Assembly: GCA_007129525.1 (NCBI GenBank)
Contig: SKVI01000017.1
Coordinates: 1-5,200, forward strand
Direction of reading: 5' to 3'
DNA from: Gemmatimonadota bacterium
Lineage (GTDB): Bacteria; Gemmatimonadota; Gemmatimonadetes; Longimicrobiales; Gaopeijiaceae
DNA: 5,200 nucleotides
The notes beneath the pieces are model-generated. The model made no database searches. It was given only the letters and a program-made list of their open reading frames with translations, and was not told the origin of the DNA. The position numbers were made by a program, and so were the translations under genes. Below, in pieces: positions 1-5,200 of the stretch. The first letter of the stretch is position 1, and each line of letters starts with the position of its first letter.

Positions 1-1
1 A

Positions 2-1729
2 AGCTACGCAGGGCTGGTGGAGCGGGCGGCCGATGCCGACCTGGTGGTGCTGGGCGTCTACCTGCCTCCCCGGGCCGGGGCCGGGTCGGTGGCCCTGCCG
101 CCGGAGTTCCAGGAGTTCGCCGGCCGGTTGGGGGAAGAGGCGCCTGCGGTCCTGGTCTCCTTCGGCAACCCCTACCTCCTGACCGCGCTTCCGGAGTTGG
201 GGACCTACCTGGTGGCCTGGGGAGACCGGGAGGTGAGCCAGCGGGCGGCGGCCCGGGGCGTCGCAGGTGCGGTCTCCCTCGAGGGACGGCTCCCCATCTC
301 CATTCCCCCCCTGCACCAGAGGGGCGAAGGCATTGAACGGGCCGCCAATCCGGTGATGGCCGCCCGGGCGGACCAGCGTCGTGACGCCCTGGACGAGGCG
401 GGACTCCTGCGGCGCGACGACGATGAGCCCGACGAAACCGACGACGTGCCCGGCGCAATCGACGACGTGCCCGGCGCAATCGCAGAAGGGGCGCCGCCGC
501 CGGCGGCGGGAGCCCCGCCTCCGCTGAGCTGGCTGGACCGCACCCGGTCCCCTCTGGAGGTGGATCCAGCGGAGCAGGGCATGGACCCCGAGGCCCTGGA
601 CGCCCTGGATCGCTACATCGTCCGGGCCATCGCCGACTCCGTGGCACCGGGCGTGGCGCTGGCCGTGGGACGGAGGGGAGAACTGGTCCGACTCCGGGGC
701 TACGGCCGCACCGACTGGGCCCCGGACAGCCCCGTGGTGACGCCCTACACCCTCTTCGACCTGGCCTCCCTCACCAAGGTCGTGGCCACCACCTCGGCGG
801 TCATGGCCCTGGTGGACGACGGCCGCTTGGGGTTGGACGACCGGGTGGTGGACCACCTCCCGGAGTTCGCCCGCGGCGATGACCGCAAGCGCCGGGTCAC
901 GGTTCGGGATCTCCTGCTGCACCGGAGCGGACTGCCGGCATACCGACAGTTCTTTCTGGATCTGGAGGGGGTCGAGGCGGTGCGAGAGGCGGTCTACGAC
1001 CTGCCCCTGGATCGGGACCCCGGCGAGGGCACCACCTACTCGGACATCGGGTTCCTGACCCTGGCCTGGGTGGTGGAGGCCGCAGCGGGCCGCCCCTTCG
1101 AGCGGTTCGTGGAGGAACGGGTCTTCCGACCCCTGGGCATGGACGACACCCGCTTCAACCCGCCTCGGGAGCTGTGGCTACGGACGGCGCCCACGGAGGT
1201 GGACCGGGAGCGGCGGATGCGCCACGTGCTGGGGGAGGTCCACGACGAGAACGCCTTCGTGTCGGGTGGGGTGGCGGGCCACGCCGGACTCTTCTCCACC
1301 ACCGCCGACCTGGCGGTCTTCACCGAGATGCTGGCGCGGGGCGGAGGGCTGGACACCTGTGGGCACGTCTCCATGTCTGGAACCCCGTGCACTCGGGCCC
1401 GGACCCGGCCCGTGGAGGTGCTGGAGGGCTCTACCGTGGCGGAGTTCAGCCGTCGGGCGTCGGAGAGTTCGTCGCGGGCGCTGGGGTGGGACACCCCCTC
1501 GGGCCGGTCCTCGGCCGGGGATTTCTTCTCCGACCAATCCTTCGGCCACACCGGGTTCACCGGAACCTCCATCTGGATCGATCCGGAGCTGGAACTCTGG
1601 GTGGTCCTTCTCACGAACCGGGTGAATCCCACCCGGGAGAACACCCGTCACATTCCCTTCCGGCGAGCGGTCCACGACTCGGTGGCCGGAGCGGTGCGGG
1701 ATCGGCCGGTGGAGCGCCGAGAGCGTTAG
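2..1729 (+). CDS. GH3 beta-N-acetylglucosaminidase (C-terminal part) fused to a beta-lactamase-fold serine hydrolase; 5' partial
   Basis: The reading frame is open from the first base of the window, so the true start, any signal peptide and the GH3 catalytic barrel lie upstream. Residues are numbered from the GTG at 17, which is only an internal codon. Residues 1-105 look like the Rossmann-like C-terminal domain of two-domain NagZ proteins (VVLGVYLPPRAG, SFGNPYLL, YLVAWGD, then GRLPISIP). Residues 115-175 are a low-complexity linker, first acidic and then Ala/Pro-rich. Residues 180-560 are a class C beta-lactamase/AmiE/PBP4*-type domain with nucleophile S251 in SLTK, LLLHRSGLP at 299-307, Y341-S-D in place of YxN, and H511-T-G in place of KTG. 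The probable role is extracytoplasmic muropeptide breakdown: GlcNAc release by GH3, plus amide or ester hydrolysis by the second domain. The second activity is inferred; a DD-peptidase or esterase is also possible. The only two cysteines seen (448 and 458) lie in an apparent loop insertion. Confidence 0.9.
   Translation, partial: SYAGLVERAADADLVVLGVYLPPRAGAGSVALPPEFQEFAGRLGEEAPAVLVSFGNPYLLTALPELGTYLVAWGDREVSQRAAARGVAGAVSLEGRLPISIPPLHQRGEGIERAANPVMAARADQRRDALDEAGLLRRDDDEPDETDDVPGAIDDVPGAIAEGAPPPAAGAPPPLSWLDRTRSPLEVDPAEQGMDPEALDALDRYIVRAIADSVAPGVALAVGRRGELVRLRGYGRTDWAPDSPVVTPYTLFDLASLTKVVATTSAVMALVDDGRLGLDDRVVDHLPEFARGDDRKRRVTVRDLLLHRSGLPAYRQFFLDLEGVEAVREAVYDLPLDRDPGEGTTYSDIGFLTLAWVVEAAAGRPFERFVEERVFRPLGMDDTRFNPPRELWLRTAPTEVDRERRMRHVLGEVHDENAFVSGGVAGHAGLFSTTADLAVFTEMLARGGGLDTCGHVSMSGTPCTRARTRPVEVLEGSTVAEFSRRASESSSRALGWDTPSGRSSAGDFFSDQSFGHTGFTGTSIWIDPELELWVVLLTNRVNPTRENTRHIPFRRAVHDSVAGAVRDRPVERRER
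440..481 (+). repeat. Perfect 2 x 21-bp in-frame tandem duplication in the interdomain linker
   Basis: Positions 440-460 and 461-481 are identical 21-base units, each encoding Asp-Asp-Val-Pro-Gly-Ala-Ile in frame. They sit in the acidic linker between the GH3 and serine-hydrolase domains, just before an imperfect GAPPP/GAPPP repeat. Perfect identity at the DNA level, including third positions, points to a recent slippage-type duplication rather than selection on the protein alone. As it is a multiple of three, it lengthens the linker by seven residues without breaking the frame. Confidence 0.95.
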
Positions 1730-1730
1730 C

Positions 1731-4157
1731 TCAGCCGTGCGAGCGCTGGTACGAACGGACCAGCTCCAGGATCTCCGAGATGTCGAAGGGCTTCCGGACC
1801 ATCGGGATCCGGGTTTCACCCATGATCCGGCCCACCTCTCGGGCCGTTACGTCGCCGGTCATGAAGACGATCCGACCCTCGTAGCTCGTGGTCCGCTCGC
1901 GAAGTGTCTCCAGGAGCTCCTCGCCGCCGACCCCGGGCATTCGAAGGTCGGAGAAGATCAGGTGGAAGGGATCTTCGGCTTCGTCGATCCGTTCCAGTGC
2001 CTCCCCTCCGTCGGCGGCCAGCATCACCTGGTGCCCCTCCCGGCTGAGGAGTCGGTCCAGGACCTGACGGATCCCCGGTTCGTCGTCCACCACCAGGATT
2101 CGCAGGGGAGCGCGGGGGACGGGCGCCTCGCCTGCTCCCACCGCCGGTGCGGGAGCGGCCGGCTCCACGTGGGCGCCTGCGGCGGAGGGAAGACGCACCA
2201 GGAAGAGGGCGCCCTGATCCACCTCGCTCTGCACGTCGATCTCTCCGCCGTGCTCGGCCACGATGCTGTGGACCAGGCTCAGACCCAGCCCGGTCCCCTC
2301 GTGGGGGTCCTTGGTGGTCCAGAAGGGGTCGAAGAGCCGGTCCAGGTGGTCGGGGGCGATGCCCGGGCCGTTGTCATAGACCGAGAGAGTGACCCCCCTC
2401 CGGGCCACCTTCGTCCGGACAATGAGTCGCCGCTCCCGCTCCACCGTGGCCAGGGCCTGCTCGGCATTCACCACCAGGTTCAGCACAACCTGCTCCAGCT
2501 GACCCCGGTCGCCGGTGACCGGGGGGAGGTCCTCCGCCAGGTCCAGTGACACCTTGATGTTGTGGGTCCGGAGAGCGTACCTGCGAACCGTCAGGACATG
2601 GTGGACCACGTCGTTCAGGTCCACTCGCTGCTCCGGCTCCGGTTGTTCCTGACTGTGGCGGGTCAGCCGTCTCAGATTGTTCACGATCTTCGAGCTTCGT
2701 TCGGCCTCCCGGGCCACGGTCCGGAGCATCTCCCTCTCGTCGTCGGAGCCGGCCTCGGCCATGAGGAGCTGCACCAGGCCACGGATGGAGGTGAGGGGGT
2801 TGTTCAGCTCGTGGGCCACGCCTCCCACCAGCGTGCCCAGGCTGGCCAACCGTTCGGCCCTCCTGAATTGCTCCTCCCGCGCCCGCTCCTCGGTGATGTC
2901 CCGGGCGATGCCGTGGGCGCCGACAAGGGTGTCACCGTCCCATATGGCGGTGGCTGCCAGGTGAATGTCCCGCTTCTCGCCGGAGGGACGCTCGACCCGG
3001 AGCTCCGCTTCGAGGCTCTCCACCTCACCCTCGACCAACCTCTGGTAGGCCTCCCGGGCCGGCTCCAGGTCCTCCGGAGCGAAGAGCTCGTGGAAGGGTC
3101 GTCCCAGCACCTCGTCGGCTGATCGCCCCAGGAGCTCCTCTCCCGTCCGGTTCAGCTCCGTCATGCGGTTGTTGGTGTCCACCGCGTAGACGGTGTAGGG
3201 AGAGGTCTCCACCAGCCGCCGGTAGTGTCGTTCGCTGGCCTGGATCTCGGCTTCGTCCCGCTCTCGTCGGATGGCGCCTCCCAGCGTGCTGGCTGCTGCC
3301 TGGAGGGCTTCCCGCGCGGCTGCCGACCACTCCCTGGCGTGCCGGCAGTCGTCGAAGCCCAGGCATCCCCACCACTCGTCGTCCACGAACACCGGCACCA
3401 CCGCCATGGAGCGTATGGACTGCTCCTCCAGGTGGGGTCGCTCGGATTCCGGAAACTCGGCCACCACGCCCTGGACCATCTGGCCGGCCTGGAAGCGCCG
3501 GACCCACCGCTGGTAGCCGGCGGCGGCCAGGTCCATTCCCTGCATTTCCGGGTTGTCCATCTCGGGGTCGGCGTGCGCGGCGGTCCATTCGTAGCGCTGG
3601 CTCACCAGGGGTCTGCCCTCCGGCCCCGGATGGGTCTCGAAGAGGTAGGCCCGGCTCACTTCGGTGGCTTCCCCCAGGCGGGCCAGGACCGCCTGGGCCG
3701 CCTCCTCCCACTTGGGGCTCCGGAGCAGGAGCCTGGCGGTGAAGGCCACGGCCTGAAGGATCGCTTCGCTGCGGCGTCGTTCCCGCTCCGCCTGCCGCTG
3801 CGCCGTGATGTTCCGGGCAATGGAGACGACCATGGTCGTTCGGCCGTCCTCCTGGATGGGGACCAGCCGGCTTCGGTACCAGCGTGGGAGGCCGTCGGCG
3901 CCGATGGCCTCCCCTTCGTGCTCCGCCGGGGTTCCGGTCCGGATCACGCGCTCGAGGATCTCCCGGTAGGCCTCCGCCGAATCCGGGGCCACGTAGTCGA
4001 AGATGGAGCGGTGGAGGGCCTCCTCCAGGCGGACCCCCGCCTCGCCCCGGTTGGCGTAGAGGACCCTGGCCTCCCGGTCCAGCACGAAGATCAGGTCGGA
4101 GACGGCCTCCAGTGTTCGGCGGAGGACTCGCGCATCCACTGTGGGTGAAGAGGCCAT
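1731..4157 (-). CDS. Soluble hybrid sensor histidine kinase (PAS-GAF-PAS-HisKA-HATPase-REC)
   Basis: This is an 808-residue cytoplasmic hybrid kinase; no hydrophobic segment long enough to span a membrane is visible. Domains in order: PAS about 12-120 (ending in the typical ARNITAQR), GAF about 135-298 (VPVFVDDEWWGCLGFDDC), PAS about 305-425 (ending GIARDITEER), HisKA about 430-500 with H449 in GGVAHELNNPLTS, HATPase about 548-658 (N box N564, DNGPGI 595-600, FDPFWTTK 609-616, GTGLGL 621-626), an Ala/Pro linker 659-683, and REC 684-803. The receiver has acidic D691/D692, phospho-acceptor D737 (FSDLRMPG), T767 and K789 (RKPF), so His-to-Asp phosphotransfer inside the protein looks possible. 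The ATG at 4157 is chosen because the PAS domain begins about 11 residues later and no other ATG or GTG start is seen in frame back to about 4260; no clear Shine-Dalgarno precedes it. No DNA-binding domain or partner regulator lies next to it, so the output and the ligand are unknown. It converges on the fusion hydrolase gene with one base between stops. Confidence 0.95.
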   Translation of the reverse strand: MASSPTVDARVLRRTLEAVSDLIFVLDREARVLYANRGEAGVRLEEALHRSIFDYVAPDSAEAYREILERVIRTGTPAEHEGEAIGADGLPRWYRSRLVPIQEDGRTTMVVSIARNITAQRQAERERRRSEAILQAVAFTARLLLRSPKWEEAAQAVLARLGEATEVSRAYLFETHPGPEGRPLVSQRYEWTAAHADPEMDNPEMQGMDLAAAGYQRWVRRFQAGQMVQGVVAEFPESERPHLEEQSIRSMAVVPVFVDDEWWGCLGFDDCRHAREWSAAAREALQAAASTLGGAIRRERDEAEIQASERHYRRLVETSPYTVYAVDTNNRMTELNRTGEELLGRSADEVLGRPFHELFAPEDLEPAREAYQRLVEGEVESLEAELRVERPSGEKRDIHLAATAIWDGDTLVGAHGIARDITEERAREEQFRRAERLASLGTLVGGVAHELNNPLTSIRGLVQLLMAEAGSDDEREMLRTVAREAERSSKIVNNLRRLTRHSQEQPEPEQRVDLNDVVHHVLTVRRYALRTHNIKVSLDLAEDLPPVTGDRGQLEQVVLNLVVNAEQALATVERERRLIVRTKVARRGVTLSVYDNGPGIAPDHLDRLFDPFWTTKDPHEGTGLGLSLVHSIVAEHGGEIDVQSEVDQGALFLVRLPSAAGAHVEPAAPAPAVGAGEAPVPRAPLRILVVDDEPGIRQVLDRLLSREGHQVMLAADGGEALERIDEAEDPFHLIFSDLRMPGVGGEELLETLRERTTSYEGRIVFMTGDVTAREVGRIMGETRIPMVRKPFDISEILELVRSYQRSHG

Positions 4158-4198
4158 GATGGGGCTGCCGGACCGGGGGCTCGGAGGCCAGGCGGACG

Positions 4199-4210
4199 CG
4201 GGTGCACCCG
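4199..4210. promoter_or_regulatory. 12-bp perfect palindrome, possible operator
   Basis: CGGGTGCACCCG is identical to its reverse complement. It lies about 42-53 bases upstream of the kinase start codon, at the edge of the AT-rich island, where an operator for a dimeric regulator could sit. In DNA this rich in G and C, a 12-bp palindrome can occur by chance, so the role is only suggested. Confidence 0.3.
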
Positions 4211-4227
4211 TATCTCCCTGAGCATCA

Positions 4228-4249
4228 CACCATACAAAGCTGCACCATA
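4228..4249. repeat. 7-bp direct repeat CACCATA, two copies 15 bp apart
   Basis: CACCATA occurs at 4228-4234 and again at 4243-4249, within the AT-rich part of the divergent intergenic region. The 15-bp spacing is about one and a half helical turns. On the minus strand each copy contains the -10-like word TATGGT. The pair could be regulator half-sites, alternative promoter elements for the kinase, or chance. Confidence 0.25.
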
Positions 4250-4292
4250 AGGAATCCGCAAGCCGGAGACCAGCCGGGCGGCGACGGGGAGC

Positions 4293-4335
4293 GCCGCTTT
4301 GGCGGCCGGGGCTTTCCTTTTTCCGGCGTGGCCGG
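4293..4335. other. Two short GC-rich inverted repeats flanking a pyrimidine tract
   Basis: GCCGC (4293-4297) pairs with GCGGC (4302-4306) across a four-base loop, and CCGGC (4323-4327) pairs with GCCGG (4331-4335) across GTG. Between them is a T-rich tract at about 4312-4322. In the plus direction the tract follows the first stem only after several GC bases, and no plus-strand gene ends here. Reading as a terminator is therefore not supported. They may be leader structure for the symporter transcript or chance in GC-rich DNA. Confidence 0.2.
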
Positions 4336-4411
4336 TAACGTGGCGCCGTCGTACCCGTGCCGGCCTCACCTGCTCACTCCGACCTCCGTCCGCGACGAGC
4401 CGCACTCCCCC

Positions 4412-5200
4412 ATGACCCCACTGGACTGGATCATCATCGGGCTCTACTTCGTCCTGGCCGTGGGGATCGGCCTGGCCATGGCGAAGCGAGGAGGCAGGTC
4501 GCTGTCGGACTACTTCATCGGGGGACGGTCGTTGCCCTGGTGGCTGGCGGGCACCTCCATGGTGGCCACCACCTTTGCCGCCGACACGCCCCTGGCCGTC
4601 ACCGAGATGGTGGCTCGTCACGGGGTGGCCGGAAACTGGCTCTGGTGGAACATGGTCATGAGCGGAATGCTCACCGTGTTCTTCTATGCCCGGCTGTGGC
4701 GGCGAGCCGGGGTCATGACCGACGTGGAGTTCACGGAGCTGCGCTACGGGGGACGGCCGGCGGCCTTCCTCCGGGGCTTCCGGGCCCTCTACCTGGCCGT
4801 GCCCATCAACCTCATCATCATGGGCTGGGTCAACCTGGCCATGGTGGAGATCGCGGCGGTGGCGCTGGACATCCCCCGCCTGTACGCCCTGCTCTTCTGC
4901 TTCTTCCTGGCGGCGGGGTACTCCATCCTGGCCGGGCTGTGGGGGGTGGTGGTCACCGACCTCTTCCAGTTCGTTCTGGCGGTGGGAGGGGCGATCGTGC
5001 TGGCCATCTTCGCCGTGAGCGCCGTGGGCGGGATCGCCGGCCTGGAGGCGGGCCTGGAAGAAGTGTACGGCTCCTCCGAGGCGGCCCTGAGCCTCCTGCC
5101 CGACATCGGCGCGGCGTGGATGCCCGCCATTACCTTCGCCGTGTACCTGGGAATGAACTGGTGGGCCTCGTGGTATCCGGGAGCGGAGCCCGGTGGCGGC
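4412..5200 (+). CDS. Sodium:solute symporter (SSS family), N-terminal 263 residues; 3' partial
   Basis: The frame from the ATG at 4412 stays open through the last base of the window, giving 263 residues of a protein that in this family usually reaches about 500-600. It is an integral inner-membrane carrier that uses the sodium gradient to import a small solute. The start MTPLDWIIIGLYF is typical of the family. It is followed by DYFIGGRSLPWWLAG (33-47), SMVATTFAADTPLAV (49-63), hydrophobic spans at about 5-22, 76-92, 127-150, 156-178 and 184-207, the GLWGVVVTDLFQF segment (175-187) and WASWYPGAEPGGG (251-263) at the cut edge. A GTG in frame at 4340 is possible but would add residues unlike the family. 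No strong Shine-Dalgarno precedes the ATG. The substrate cannot be read from the sequence. The nearby muropeptide hydrolase suggests, but does not show, a cell-wall sugar or peptide product. Confidence 0.92.
   Translation, partial: MTPLDWIIIGLYFVLAVGIGLAMAKRGGRSLSDYFIGGRSLPWWLAGTSMVATTFAADTPLAVTEMVARHGVAGNWLWWNMVMSGMLTVFFYARLWRRAGVMTDVEFTELRYGGRPAAFLRGFRALYLAVPINLIIMGWVNLAMVEIAAVALDIPRLYALLFCFFLAAGYSILAGLWGVVVTDLFQFVLAVGGAIVLAIFAVSAVGGIAGLEAGLEEVYGSSEAALSLLPDIGAAWMPAITFAVYLGMNWWASWYPGAEPGGG

Larger units (their letters stand above)
4158..4411. promoter_or_regulatory. Divergent intergenic region between kinase and symporter genes
   Basis: These 254 bases separate two divergently transcribed genes, so promoters for both are expected here. 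The stretch at about 4211-4258 is distinctly richer in A and T than its surroundings and is the likeliest promoter core. On the minus strand it contains TATGGT twice (complement of 4244-4249 and 4229-4234), which are weak -10-like words, but no well-spaced -35 partner was found. On the plus strand no good sigma-70-type pair was found. No small ORF with a convincing start and no riboswitch was recognised. Placing promoters here is inference from gene orientation. Confidence 0.5.

Noticed and set aside
1721..1800. tRNA-like D-arm word TAGCTCAG at the gene junction
   Set aside because: The word arises from the TAG stop plus the reversed TGA stop. No acceptor stem, anticodon arm or T-arm (GGTTCRANNCC-like) follows at the right distance.
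205..1884. Open frames on both strands overlapping the fusion hydrolase
   Set aside because: They show low-complexity Arg/Ser/Pro/Gly composition and no family motifs, and they overlap a frame with conserved catalytic motifs throughout.
1737..4148. Several long plus-strand open frames opposite the kinase gene (about 270, 186 and 307 codons)
   Set aside because: They lie wholly antisense to a gene with clear, continuous domain homology. Their translations are rich in G, H, P and R without recognisable motifs, as expected for shadow frames in GC-rich DNA.
4293..4335. Rho-independent terminator in the intergenic region
   Set aside because: The stems are only 5 bp, the T-rich tract does not directly follow a stem, and no gene on either strand ends here since both neighbours start from this region.
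4091..5130. Minus-strand open frames at 4091-4621 and 4789-5130
   Set aside because: They cover the divergent promoter region and the symporter gene in antisense. The translations have no recognisable domain, and the plus-strand symporter frame explains the coding signal.
1..5200. CRISPR array, insertion sequence, phage or toxin-antitoxin genes
   Set aside because: No regularly spaced repeats, terminal inverted repeats, transposase or integrase motifs, or small paired ORFs with plausible starts were seen. Nearly all of the window is accounted for by three ordinary genes.

Overview
The window is GC-rich DNA (roughly 70% by eye) from a bacterium. It is densely coding, with three protein genes arranged + / - / +, and both outer genes are cut by the window edges. 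The protein types (a GH3/serine-hydrolase fusion, a soluble multi-PAS hybrid histidine kinase, and an SSS symporter with a W-Y-P-G-A-E-P-G-G-G signature), together with the base composition, fit an environmental Gram-negative such as a Gemmatimonadota-like lineage. This assignment is an inference; no rRNA or marker gene is present.

Layout. (1) Positions 2-1729, + strand: the C-terminal part of a large fusion protein. It holds the end of a GH3 beta-N-acetylglucosaminidase (NagZ-type), a low-complexity acidic/Ala-Pro linker carrying a perfect 21-bp tandem duplication, and then a complete beta-lactamase-fold serine hydrolase domain with intact S-x-x-K, Y-S-D and H-T-G motifs. (2) Positions 1731-4157, - strand: an 808-residue soluble hybrid sensor kinase, PAS-GAF-PAS-HisKA-HATPase-REC, with all catalytic and phospho-acceptor residues present. 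Its stop codon is one base away from the stop of gene 1, so the two genes converge with no room for a terminator between them. (3) Positions 4158-4411: a 254-bp divergent intergenic region. It contains a relatively AT-rich island, a 12-bp perfect palindrome, a 7-bp direct repeat and two short GC hairpins, but no convincing consensus promoter. (4) Positions 4412-5200, + strand: the N-terminal 263 residues of a sodium:solute symporter (SSS family), still open at the window end.

How they may work together. In Bacillus subtilis muropeptide rescue, NagZ removes GlcNAc and the beta-lactamase-fold amidase AmiE (YbbE), encoded by a neighbouring gene, then removes the peptide from MurNAc. The fusion here could join both steps in one polypeptide. 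A nearby SSS symporter could import a released sugar or peptide product, and the hybrid kinase could be a regulator. The link of the kinase and symporter to peptidoglycan salvage rests only on proximity. No mobile element, CRISPR array, RNA gene or wholly novel system was seen.
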